Below, one piece after another: positions 41,448-49,683 of a stretch of DNA of 64,000 nt; the first letter of the stretch is position 1; every line of letters begins with the position of its first letter. Location of the stretch: assembly GCF_003589925.1 (NCBI RefSeq), contig NZ_CP032382.1, positions 806,001 to 870,000 on the forward strand, written 5' to 3'. The translations under genes were made by a program, and so were the position numbers. Origin of the DNA: Chryseolinea soli (GTDB lineage Bacteria > Bacteroidota > Bacteroidia > Cytophagales > Cyclobacteriaceae). A model generated the notes under the pieces. It searched no databases, was not told where the DNA came from, and was given only the letters and a program-made list of their open reading frames with translations.

Positions 41448-43064
41448 TCAGTATCCGGGATTCTGATGACCTTCCAGTTTAGGATTCAATTCAATTTCTT
41501 GCTGCGGCAGAGGATGCAACCGGTGTTTGTCTTGGGCGTTCGGCTTGCCGGCTGCTTGTAGCGTTTTCACGAAGATCGAGTTGCCACCGGCATCTTTCTG
41601 ACGCACGAGATCAAACCACCGCTGGTATTCGAACACCAATTCCAAACGACGATCCAGGTAAAGTGAATCGCGGAATTGATCACGCGACAGACCCGCGGTG
41701 AGGTCATCCAGCCCGGCCCGTTTGCGCACTTTATTCAGCGACGCATAAGCCTTTGCCGTGGGACCGTTCAATTCGTTCTCGGCCTCCGCGTGGATCAGCA
41801 ACAATTCGGCATAGCGTATAATGGCCACGTTGGCGGCCGACTCGCTGGTGAAGGCCGTCGTACCCGGATCCCATGTTTTATTGAAGTAGGGAATGGAGTC
41901 AACCTTGTGCCCGGAGATGGTCGGGTCGTTCAGCCCGCCGTATTTCTTGCCGTTGGTTGGGCTTTTGAAGTTGGTCACGAAGGTTACGTCCCTGCGTTTG
42001 TCTTTGGAGGTATACAATTTGAACACGCTGAAAAATTTGTCTTTACCACCGGGTTTCGTGGCATCGTCCACGGTGTAGAACCAGGTTTGATCGGCATAGG
42101 AGCCGGCAAGACCGGGAACTTGCGTGCGTATAGACCTGGGGTTTTGGTTGTTCCCTTGTGTGAGAAAGCTGGAACTGGAACCAGACTTGAATTGCGCGGA
42201 GAAAATGTGCTCGGAGTTGTTCTTGTACGCAGGCAGAAAAACTTTGGAGTAGTCCGTCTGCAAGGCGTAACCGAATGTGCCCGTGCCACCCTCTGCCGGC
42301 GAGAGTGCTTTCTCTGCCGTGGTGACAGCATCCTGGTAGTGTGCTGTTAGGTTCAGCGGCAGGGAAGCTTTGGTCAGATAAACTTTGGCCAGCAAGGCAA
42401 TGGCGGCGCCCTTTGTGGCACGTCCCACGTCGGGTGCCGCGTAAGAATTTGGCAACGCGTCGGCCGCGTCTTTCAGATCTTGCTCGATCTGATCATACAC
42501 TTGCGCCGATGGCGTGCGTTCGATGGCATAGTCGGTGGCCGTTACCCCATTCTGCACATGCGTAATGAGCGGCACATCGCCGTATAGGCGAACCAAGTTG
42601 AAGTACCACAGGGCCCTGAGAAATTTAGCTTCACCGATAAGGCGGCTTTTCAATGCATCACCCACCGTTGTCATGGCCGGGATATTGTCAATCGCCAGGT
42701 TGGCCTTTTTAACGGCGGCATAATGTTGTTGCCACAGCTCATAGACACGGAGATTCGTGGACGTGTGCAGCAAGTTGGCCATGGAACGCACATCGGGGTT
42801 TGTAGCACCGGGGCCGGGAAACTCGTCGTCGCACTCGAAGTTGAGGCCGGTATTGAACAATGTGTTATACGGTGTCTGCACCCCGTTGCCCCCTTGGTTT
42901 AGGAGGTAGTATACTGCGGTGACCGCATTCACGGCATCGGCCTCCGTTTTGTAAAAATTGTCGGTAGTGACAAATCCTTTCGGATCTTCTTCCAGGAATT
43001 TGCTGCAGGAGGTGAGCAATGCAACCAATCCTCCCAGTGCAAAAATATAGTTAAGAGATTTCAT
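41448..43064 (-). CDS. SusD/RagB-family surface lipoprotein, operon B
   Basis: 538 aa. Lipoprotein signal (YIFALGGLVALLTSC, Cys20) and the SusD start SKFLEEDPKGFVTTDNFYKTEADAVNAVTAVYYLL; TPR-like helical core (LIGEAKFLRALWYFNLVRLYGDVPLI, KGAAIALLAKVYL) and the C-terminal RAGLDDL...RRLELVFEYQRWFDLVR and PLPQQEIELNP signatures. It binds ligand at the cell surface as the lid of the SusC partner encoded 32 bp upstream. The linked sulfatases suggest a sulfated substrate. Confidence 0.96.
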   Translation of the reverse strand: MKSLNYIFALGGLVALLTSCSKFLEEDPKGFVTTDNFYKTEADAVNAVTAVYYLLNQGGNGVQTPYNTLFNTGLNFECDDEFPGPGATNPDVRSMANLLHTSTNLRVYELWQQHYAAVKKANLAIDNIPAMTTVGDALKSRLIGEAKFLRALWYFNLVRLYGDVPLITHVQNGVTATDYAIERTPSAQVYDQIEQDLKDAADALPNSYAAPDVGRATKGAAIALLAKVYLTKASLPLNLTAHYQDAVTTAEKALSPAEGGTGTFGYALQTDYSKVFLPAYKNNSEHIFSAQFKSGSSSSFLTQGNNQNPRSIRTQVPGLAGSYADQTWFYTVDDATKPGGKDKFFSVFKLYTSKDKRRDVTFVTNFKSPTNGKKYGGLNDPTISGHKVDSIPYFNKTWDPGTTAFTSESAANVAIIRYAELLLIHAEAENELNGPTAKAYASLNKVRKRAGLDDLTAGLSRDQFRDSLYLDRRLELVFEYQRWFDLVRQKDAGGNSIFVKTLQAAGKPNAQDKHRLHPLPQQEIELNPKLEGHQNPGY

Positions 43065-43096
43065 ATCGTTTCTTGTGGATAATGTCTGGCAATGAT

Positions 43097-46000
43097 TTAG
43101 AAGGTAAGGCTGATGCCACCCAGTATGGTTTTTGAGTTAGGATAAACACCGTTGTCGATGCCGCGATTCACGAGCGACTGGCCCGAAAAACTCGCCTCCG
43201 GATCGAAGCCGGTGTAGTTGGTCCAGGTGGCAATGTTCTGTGCCGACCCGTAGATCCGCAACCGCTGGATGTGGATGCGCGACGTCCAGGTGGTGGGCAA
43301 CGTATAGCCTATTGTCAAATTCTTCAATCGCAAATAGGATGCGTCTTCGATAAACCGGTCGGAGATCGTCACGGCAGGATCCTGGTAAGCTTCCTTGACA
43401 TCGGTGTTCGTATTCGTGGACGTATACCGGTTCAGCATATCAGCCGATCCATTGTAATAGCCGGTTCCCAATTCCAATGTTGCGCGGTTGTTGTTGTACA
43501 ACTTGCCGCCCAGGTTTGATTGAAAAAATACCGTGAGGTCAAAGTCGCCGAACGAAGTTTTATAACTCGCTGTGTTCGTAAAACCGATGTTGGTGCCCGG
43601 TTGATTTTTGATGAGCACGCGGTCATAGGCTTGCGTGATCACACCATCGGGTACGCCGTCAGGCCCACTGATGTCCTTGTACTTCTGACCGCCGGCGGAT
43701 TTATTGGCTTGGGGTGTGAGCGCGGAAGCACCGGCTTCTTCCGCTTGAATAATGCCGTCGGTCTGGTATACGTAGAAGGAGCCCACCGGAGCGCCTACCT
43801 GCAACACGGAGGGCTGGCTGATCGTGGGGATGATACGGTCCACGCCCGGGCCAAGGCTCACAATTTTGTTGACGTTCTTCGAGAAGATCAGGATGCTATT
43901 CCATTGAAAATTATTGGTCACGACATTTTGCGTATTCAGCGCAACTTCAATCCCTTTGTTCGACACTTCGCCAATGTTCTGGTAAACCGTCGACTGCTGG
44001 CTTGGGTTGGTGTTGGGATCGTAGTACGACAGGCCCGATGTGCCGGGAACAGCCGCATTCAGCAACAAGTCAGTAGTTTTCTTGTTGTAGGCGTCGACGA
44101 TCACGTTCACCCGGTTATTGAACAAGCCCAGGTCGAAGCCAACGTTGGTCTGGAATGTTTTCTCCCAACCCAGGGAAGGATTGTTCACCGTGATCGGCGC
44201 ATAGCCTTGCACGGTGGTGTTGGAGAAATTGTAGCGGTTGGGTGCGATCTGTCCCAAGGAAGAATACGGCGGAATGCCTTGGTTACCCGTGGTACCCACG
44301 CTGACGCGAAGTTTCAAAAAGCTGATCTGGCGTACGTCCTTGAGGAAATCTTCTTCATTCACATTCCATCCTAAGGCTGCCGAAGGGAAGTAGCCCCACT
44401 TGTTTCCGGAACCGAATCGCGAAGAGCCATCGGCACGCAAGGTGGCCGTGAGCAAATATTTTTCGTTGTACACATAATTCACGCGACCCAGGAAAGATGC
44501 CAGCTGCCAATTGACCGACGAAGAACTCGGCGTCCGTGCTCCCGTTCCGTTTTGAAGGGCGTTGTAGGTGAGATCATCGAAGGCAAAGACGGCGGCGGAA
44601 GCAACTTCGCCTTGCGTCTTTGAGGCTTGGGCAGTAAAGCCTCCCACGACGTTCAGGTTGTGTTTGTCGTTGAATACTTTGCTATAAGTAAGCGTATTCT
44701 CGTTCAACCAACTGCTGGTAAATTGCGAACCGATGGTAGCGATACCGCCGGTGCCTACGCCACCAGAGGGATTGCCTTCATAGGTGCTATTGGGCAGGTA
44801 CCGGTTCTGGCGGTTGTAGACAATATCCGTTCCCAACAAAACTTTCAGCGCCAGGCCGTCGGCAATTTTATATTCACCCGCTACGTTGGCCAGCAAACGC
44901 GATGTACGCGATTCGTTGACCTGGTTCAGCAACGAGTTGATGGGATTTTGCAACGGCGAGTCCGTAGATGTATTTTTCACGAAGTTGCCCAGCGTATCAT
45001 ACACCGGGATGGCCGGTGATGTCAGGAGCAGGTTGGGCACTATAGCGTTGGGAGCGACCTTACCATTGGTTTGCGCCGCGGTGACATAGGACGTGATCCT
45101 GAATTTCTCGTTGACCTCATGATCAATGCTAAAGCGCATGGCATAGCGTTTGAATCCCGTGTTCCTCAACACGCCGTCCTGGTTAAAGTAGTTGCCGGAA
45201 ATGGCCAGGGCCGTGCGCTCGGAACCGGTATAGATGGCGAGACTGTGACTTTGCACGGCAGCCTGCGTGAACGCCGCCTTCTGCCAGTCGGTTCCTTCAC
45301 CGATGGTATCGTATTTGAACGCACCTGCGGCCGGAAGTGTCGGGGCCTTTCCATTGGGTGTATTGACGTACGCTTCCTTGCGCAATTCCCACCATTGCCG
45401 GGCATTCAACACCGGCACCGTGCGGATCACCTCCTGCACACCATAATACCCGTCATACACGATAGACGAACGATCGGTCTTGCTTCCCTTCTTGGTCGTG
45501 ACCATGATGACGCCGTTGGCGCCGCGCGAACCGTAGATGGCCGTGGCCGAAGCATCCTTCAACACTTCGATGTCGGCGATGTCGTTAGGGGTTAAAAAAG
45601 AAAGCGGGTTCAGCTTGGGTCCGTCCACCACACCGGCGTCGTTGACGCTATAGTCGTTGTTGATGGGGAAACCGTCAATGACATACAAGGGATCGGATGC
45701 TGCCGTGATGGAGTTGTTCCCACGCACCTGCACGCTAACGCCCCCGCCCGGCTGACCGGTGGTTTGGGTTACCGTGACACCGGCCGTAGCACCCTGCAAT
45801 AAACGCTCAGGCGAACTCACCGGCTGTGCTTTCAACTCCACGGGAACCGAAGCGACCGAGCCGGTAATGTCTTTGCGTCTCAACTCGCCATAGCCCACCA
45901 CCACCACTTCGTCCAACACGTTGTCGATCTTCAACGTCACATCCAGGGGTTCTTCGGGCAATTCATAGATGTCGACATCTTGCGCTTTGTAGCCGACAAG

Positions 46001-46219
46001 ATTCACCGTAAGCGTAAAGGGAAATTGTTTGGCAGCCTTCAACGAAAACTCGCCGTTGGCATCGGCCAGAACCGAATTCGTAGTACCTTTTATATAGACC
46101 GAAGAGCCTGGCAGCGGACCGCCGTCTTCGTCTTTCACACTTCCTTTAATGACTTCCTGGGCCAGGGCCGACCCAAGCGATAGCAACAGAAACGATGTTG
46201 CCAGTAAAATTCTCTTCAT
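43097..46219 (-). CDS. SusC/RagA-family TonB-linked outer-membrane transporter, operon B
   Basis: 1040 aa: signal peptide (MKRILLATSFLLLSLGSALAQ), carboxypeptidase-like domain (~22-105), the TonB-box-like stretch DEVVVVGYGELRRKDITGSV, plug domain (VQVRGNNSITAASDPLYVID, ASATAIYGSRGANGVIMVTT), and a large barrel ending GGISLTF. It imports surface ligand with the downstream SusD. The gene order PstS-like, SusC, SusD, small membrane proteins, hydroxylase, sulfatases suggests import and desulfation of a sulfate ester. Confidence 0.97.
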   Translation of the reverse strand: MKRILLATSFLLLSLGSALAQEVIKGSVKDEDGGPLPGSSVYIKGTTNSVLADANGEFSLKAAKQFPFTLTVNLVGYKAQDVDIYELPEEPLDVTLKIDNVLDEVVVVGYGELRRKDITGSVASVPVELKAQPVSSPERLLQGATAGVTVTQTTGQPGGGVSVQVRGNNSITAASDPLYVIDGFPINNDYSVNDAGVVDGPKLNPLSFLTPNDIADIEVLKDASATAIYGSRGANGVIMVTTKKGSKTDRSSIVYDGYYGVQEVIRTVPVLNARQWWELRKEAYVNTPNGKAPTLPAAGAFKYDTIGEGTDWQKAAFTQAAVQSHSLAIYTGSERTALAISGNYFNQDGVLRNTGFKRYAMRFSIDHEVNEKFRITSYVTAAQTNGKVAPNAIVPNLLLTSPAIPVYDTLGNFVKNTSTDSPLQNPINSLLNQVNESRTSRLLANVAGEYKIADGLALKVLLGTDIVYNRQNRYLPNSTYEGNPSGGVGTGGIATIGSQFTSSWLNENTLTYSKVFNDKHNLNVVGGFTAQASKTQGEVASAAVFAFDDLTYNALQNGTGARTPSSSSVNWQLASFLGRVNYVYNEKYLLTATLRADGSSRFGSGNKWGYFPSAALGWNVNEEDFLKDVRQISFLKLRVSVGTTGNQGIPPYSSLGQIAPNRYNFSNTTVQGYAPITVNNPSLGWEKTFQTNVGFDLGLFNNRVNVIVDAYNKKTTDLLLNAAVPGTSGLSYYDPNTNPSQQSTVYQNIGEVSNKGIEVALNTQNVVTNNFQWNSILIFSKNVNKIVSLGPGVDRIIPTISQPSVLQVGAPVGSFYVYQTDGIIQAEEAGASALTPQANKSAGGQKYKDISGPDGVPDGVITQAYDRVLIKNQPGTNIGFTNTASYKTSFGDFDLTVFFQSNLGGKLYNNNRATLELGTGYYNGSADMLNRYTSTNTNTDVKEAYQDPAVTISDRFIEDASYLRLKNLTIGYTLPTTWTSRIHIQRLRIYGSAQNIATWTNYTGFDPEASFSGQSLVNRGIDNGVYPNSKTILGGISLTF

Positions 46220-46254
46220 AAAAATGGATTATAGGGGATGGTTGTTTGATTACA

Positions 46255-47187
46255 TTAGTTGATGGCGACGCCGTCGAACTTTTCCTTGCTGGGTAAAAAA
46301 CGCTTGGGTTCCGGTTTCAGGAAACCGAAATCGTGCAGCGTATCCTGGCTGTTGTCGAGCACCCATTTGAGAAACTTCAGGGCCTCGGGATTGGAGCCGT
46401 TTTTCGCGATCGACAAATGCAGGTATTCTACCGGGATGTTCTTGGGCGCTTCATCTTCAATTTTCTGCAGCACGACGTCCAGGTTGTCGTAGAATTTCTC
46501 GTTGTCGGAAACGCGGCCGTTGTTGTCGGCGTCAACCGGCAAGATGACAAGCCCTTCTAGCGGTTTGCGCGATTTCACATCATACAGCAATCCCGGCACA
46601 CCATAGGACACACCCGTGGAATCTTTTAGCAACGACTTGATCAGATGCTCGTCGGCACCGGCAATAGCACGGCCCTTGATGTTGGCTTGCTGATAACCAA
46701 AATAGTGCGCAAAGGTGATGGGTGCTCCTGCTTTTTGAAGACGGGTGTACAAGGTATACGACGCCGGATCCAGTTTGTCATCTTTGCGGCTTGCCGTCAC
46801 GTCGTTGAAATAGGTTTGGATGATCTTGTCTTTGGTAAGGCCCTTGTCAGCATAGGTTTTGGCAAAACTTGATTTCGCATTGGCCACCGGCAGCAGGGAA
46901 TAGCGCGCCAGGTAAACAAAGTCGCGGCTATCCTTTATTTTATCGTCGGGCTCGTAGGCTTCGATCAGCAAATCATATTGACTTGGGTCGGTCACGGTGC
47001 GGGGCTCAATCTTTATATCTACATCGGGGTTGGCTGTTTTGTAGGCCTCAATCCATTTCTCAACCAACGGATAGGCAAAGCGCACGCCGGTGATCACGAT
47101 CTTTTTGGATGAGGCCTCTTGTGCAAAAGCACTGCTGATGCCCAGCAACAGGAAATAGAGAATGAATACAGAAATTAAGGATCTCAT
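46255..47187 (-). CDS. Orphan PstS-like periplasmic oxyanion-binding protein with EF-hand loop, first gene of operon B
   Basis: 310 aa, signal peptide (MRSLISVFILYFLLLGISSAFAQ). It begins KIVITGVRFAYPLVEKWIEAY, like the operon A homologue at 27779-28777, and has a matching EF-hand loop at residues 219-230 (DADNNGRVSDNE). It resembles PstS-type binding proteins, but no ABC transporter genes are in the window. As the first structural gene after the leader, it would be the most strongly controlled product. Binding of released sulfate is a plausible inference, not shown. Confidence 0.75.
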   Translation of the reverse strand: MRSLISVFILYFLLLGISSAFAQEASSKKIVITGVRFAYPLVEKWIEAYKTANPDVDIKIEPRTVTDPSQYDLLIEAYEPDDKIKDSRDFVYLARYSLLPVANAKSSFAKTYADKGLTKDKIIQTYFNDVTASRKDDKLDPASYTLYTRLQKAGAPITFAHYFGYQQANIKGRAIAGADEHLIKSLLKDSTGVSYGVPGLLYDVKSRKPLEGLVILPVDADNNGRVSDNEKFYDNLDVVLQKIEDEAPKNIPVEYLHLSIAKNGSNPEALKFLKWVLDNSQDTLHDFGFLKPEPKRFLPSKEKFDGVAIN

Positions 47188-47229
47188 GGTGGAATGTTTT
47201 TAATGTTTGTGAAAAAGATGGGCGGCGAC

Positions 47230-47359
47230 GGAATGCACCCACGCGTAATGAAATACCACCAAGTCTCTCGTTAAGACGGGTGCATCCGAAGCCATGTATG
47301 TGATGTTAAATATTCGTGCACCCGAAGACGGATGGCACGCGCGGTATAGGCGTTATACC
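47230..47359 (-). promoter_or_regulatory. Attenuator-like array of alternative hairpins after the Cys-run leader ORF
   Basis: On the leftward transcript four stems are possible: P1 GGTATA/TATACC (47343-47348 with 47354-47359), 10 nt after the leader stop; A:B (47329-47339 with 47315-47324, 10 bp with one bulge); C:D (47277-47287 with 47230-47240, 10 bp with one bulge); and an alternative B:C pairing of 8 perfect pairs (CGGGTGCA with TGCACCCG). B cannot pair with A and C at once, nor C with B and D, the arrangement used by amino-acid attenuators. No long U-run follows D (CTTTTT 10-15 nt later), so termination versus translational control is open. Confidence 0.45.
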
Positions 47360-47369
47360 CTGGAGAAAA

Positions 47370-47447
47370 TCAACAGCAACAACAACAGCTGTTGCCGGTT
47401 CCGGTGTGGAATGATGGAAAGCATGGAAACGCCCTACGTGTTTTCAT
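47370..47447 (-). CDS. Leader peptide ending in five Cys codons and stop, upstream of operon B
   Basis: ATG at 47447 opens a 25-codon frame, MKTRRAFPCFPSFHTGTG followed by NSCCCCC and TGA (complement of 47370-47372). It has six Cys in 25 residues, five consecutive at the end. It lies in the leader of operon B, 183 bp before the PstS-like gene, downstream of the promoter at 47639-47670. The codon run TGT-TGT-TGT-TGC-TGT sits in a possible stem (CAACAGC/GCTGTTG). A ribosome starved for Cys-tRNA would stall there. Seen: the ORF; inferred: translation and function. Confidence 0.65.
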   Translation of the reverse strand: MKTRRAFPCFPSFHTGTGNSCCCCC

Positions 47448-47565
47448 CGCAGTGATTTTATAGTCCCGTAAAAAAAATGTTACCTCAGGATGTCATGGCA
47501 TGGTCTTGGTGGGGACGGTTGCCGGAAGATCGTCGAGCTCCTGTTCTCTCCCTTCGCTTCTATAA

Positions 47566-47617
47566 AATCAATCTGGTGGGAATTGATTACGGACAAGTCA
47601 ATGTTGGTGGGCGTTGA
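47566..47617 (-). promoter_or_regulatory. Two leader hairpins with CCCACCA loops, operon B
   Basis: AATCAAT/ATTGATT (47566-47572 with 47582-47588) encloses CTGGTGGGA, and TCAATG/CGTTGA (47598-47603 with 47612-47617, one wobble) encloses TTGGTGGG. On the transcript both loops read CCCACCA. Operon A has one equivalent stem (30471-30496). The common form UCAA-Y-CCACCA-UUGA in three places argues for a conserved RNA or DNA-binding signal. Confidence 0.5.
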
Positions 47618-47621
47618 AATG

Positions 47622-47670
47622 TCTACTTATTCTATAGACAAAGGAATATCAAAAAATATAGAAAACCAAA
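47622..47670 (-). promoter_or_regulatory. Promoter and conserved sulfur-operon element, operon B
   Basis: Leftward strand: TTTG (complement of 47667-47670), 20 nt, then TTCCTTTG (complement of 47639-47646), one base off the TAnnTTTG consensus. The 21-nt block 47622-47642 overlaps its downstream edge and matches 30495-30515 of operon A at 19 of 21 positions, including GTCTA-N9-TAGAC dyad symmetry (47621-47639). This is where a repressor would cover the start site. Confidence 0.65.
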
Positions 47671-47760
47671 ATATCCCAAAAAATATTTGAGAAGGCCCAT
47701 TGCAAACGATTCAAAGCCACGGAATCGGCATAGCACAACCAAAAAAAAGTCTAAAAACAA

Positions 47761-47825
47761 AAAGGCGCAAAGCCTTCAGTAGAGAAAACTTTGCGCCTTT
47801 CTTAGCGCCTCCGCGCCTTTGCGGT
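47761..47825. terminator. Strong hairpin terminator plus dispersed GC-rich repeat
   Basis: AAAGGCGCAAAG (47761-47772) and CTTTGCGCCTTT (47789-47800) are perfect 12-bp arms, between the end of the phosphatase fusion gene and the operon B promoter. Reading leftward the stem is followed by T-rich sequence (TTGTTTTTAG), fitting a terminator for the phosphatase gene. The adjoining 47801-47825 (GCGCCTCCGCGCCTTTGCGG) resembles, inverted, the repeat at 978-1026. Confidence 0.65.
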
Positions 47826-47847
47826 TCAATAAGAATGCACGCTCCCG

Positions 47848-49683
47848 TTATCGCAGCGACAACAACTTCTCAATCTTCTTATTAATCTCCGTATTCTGAT
47901 ATACCCCCCTAAACATCTCCGCCCCGGGCCCATAAGAAAACACCGGCACCGCGATCCCCGTATGATCGTTCGTACTAAAATTACCCAACACCGACCCCTC
48001 CGAAATATTGCCGTCCAGCAATGACAAACCACCCGTCTCATGATCGGCTGTGATGATGAGCAACGTCTCGTTATTCTGATCCACAAACTTCATCGCCTCT
48101 CCCACCGCCTGGTCCAGGTCGAGCACTTCGCGAACCACATACTCCATATTATTATCATGACCACCCCAATCGATCTGCGCTCCTTCGGTCATCATAAAAA
48201 ACGGCTGGCGTTGACCAGAAAGGTGCGCCAGACTCTTCGTCAGCGAGCGGGAAACAAAATCCTTGCGTCCCTTGATCTTCGAGACCACCGCAGCGTCTTC
48301 CAGGATCACAAAACGATTTGATCTCACGGTGTCGATCGACGAAAACGACGTACTCACGGCGTAGTTTTTCGACGCCAGCGCGGTCAACAGGTTTTGATTG
48401 TCTTTGCGGCTTTGAAATGCTTTCTCTCCGCCTCCCACGAGAATATCAACATTGCTCGAGGTGAAATCCTGGGCGATCGCTTCGCTTTTGCTGCGTTCGT
48501 TTTGATGGGCATAGAACGAAGCGGGTGTTGCGTCGGTAATGTCACCGTTGGAGATGATGGCCACATTGAAATTGTTGCGCTTGCATTTTTCAGCAAGGGT
48601 GGTCAGGCTCGCGCCTTTGGGATCCACACCAATGAAGCGATTGTTGGTCTTGGTGCCCGTGGCCATGGCCGTACCTCCTGCAGCGGAGTCGGTGATGTAG
48701 TTATCCGCAGAAGTGGTCACGGAGAAGCCGATGTCGGTGAGCTGAAAAATATTGAGCTGACCGTGGTTGCCCGTATAGCCGCTGTACCATTGGGCCAGAC
48801 CGGTGCCATCGCCAATGATGAGGATGACGTTCTTCGGCGTTTTCTTCCAACGCTTCACGTTATATTGAGGTGTATATACCGTATGCACTTCCGCGTTGCG
48901 AAAAGAGTTCTTCGGGAAACGGATCAGGAAATCCGAAACCTCCAGTACGTGATCGGTATTGATGACATCGATTTTCAGATCCATAAATTTGATCCAGGCG
49001 TTCACCATATCGGGCGTGCCCCAGAAACGCATCGGCTTGCCCTTGCTGTGGGCATCCTTGATCACGGCATTCAGTTGGTCGCGTTCCAACTGCACGATCA
49101 CACCTTTTCCATTCCACTTGCTATACGACCCGAAACTTGCACTCACTAGCGCTACACGACGCAATTGCTCTTCGGTATAGGCAACACCGGGCCGGCCATC
49201 AAAGTGAATGAATTCCGGGTAGCGCGACCACAATTGTGGTGCGGGCATATCTCCACTCACCGTGATGCGCAATGTGGGGCACCCGATCAGTGAAGGATAC
49301 ATCTTCAAACTATTGACCAGGGCATCCAATGTGGCTGCCCCTTCTGTTTTCAGATCGATCATCAGCGTCAAGAATTTGCCTTGGTCAGCATAGGCATTTC
49401 CTTTGTTGCGGGCAATTTTATCTTGCAGCGGTCGCAGATAAAGGGCCTGCAATGTTCTAGTGGTGTCTTGCTCCGCTGCTTCGTGCGCCACCAGCAGCTT
49501 GCCATTGTTGAGAAATACATCCGCTTCTATGAAGCCCACTTGCTTGTCGTAGGCGGCAAAAAAAGGAACCGGATTTTTGTAGTCGTTGTGTGAAAAAATG
49601 GCCGATGAATTAAATTCTTGTGCCGATGCGTTCACGGCGGCGAAACTTATCGCGCAGATACCTAATAATTGTCTTGTTGTCAT
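47848..49683 (-). CDS. Fusion of a phosphodiesterase-like domain and an alkaline phosphatase
   Basis: 611 aa with signal peptide. Residues ~25-255 resemble a PI-PLC/glycerophosphodiester phosphodiesterase barrel (FSHNDYKNPVPFFAAYD, FIEADVFLNNGKLLVAHE, LTLMIDLKTEGA, HFDGRPGVAYT). Residues ~280-611 are a PhoA-type phosphatase: VILIIGDGTGLAQWYSGY, nucleophile Ser in TDSAAGGTAMATG, metal ligands in EGAQIDWGGHDNN and ITADHETGG. Such a fusion could release a phosphomonoester from a phosphodiester and then free phosphate in the periplasm. Its start overlaps the stop of the next gene upstream (49680-49683). Confidence 0.9.
   Translation of the reverse strand: MTTRQLLGICAISFAAVNASAQEFNSSAIFSHNDYKNPVPFFAAYDKQVGFIEADVFLNNGKLLVAHEAAEQDTTRTLQALYLRPLQDKIARNKGNAYADQGKFLTLMIDLKTEGAATLDALVNSLKMYPSLIGCPTLRITVSGDMPAPQLWSRYPEFIHFDGRPGVAYTEEQLRRVALVSASFGSYSKWNGKGVIVQLERDQLNAVIKDAHSKGKPMRFWGTPDMVNAWIKFMDLKIDVINTDHVLEVSDFLIRFPKNSFRNAEVHTVYTPQYNVKRWKKTPKNVILIIGDGTGLAQWYSGYTGNHGQLNIFQLTDIGFSVTTSADNYITDSAAGGTAMATGTKTNNRFIGVDPKGASLTTLAEKCKRNNFNVAIISNGDITDATPASFYAHQNERSKSEAIAQDFTSSNVDILVGGGEKAFQSRKDNQNLLTALASKNYAVSTSFSSIDTVRSNRFVILEDAAVVSKIKGRKDFVSRSLTKSLAHLSGQRQPFFMMTEGAQIDWGGHDNNMEYVVREVLDLDQAVGEAMKFVDQNNETLLIITADHETGGLSLLDGNISEGSVLGNFSTNDHTGIAVPVFSYGPGAEMFRGVYQNTEINKKIEKLLSLR

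Noticed and set aside
32045..47187. Classical polysaccharide utilisation locus
   Set aside because: SusCD and sulfatases suggest one, but no glycoside hydrolase, lyase or carbohydrate esterase, hybrid two-component sensor or anti-sigma factor is encoded nearby, so sulfur scavenging is the better reading.
47490..47690. 66-codon rightward frame in the operon B leader region
   Set aside because: It lies across the promoter and hairpins on the opposite strand and has no protein features.
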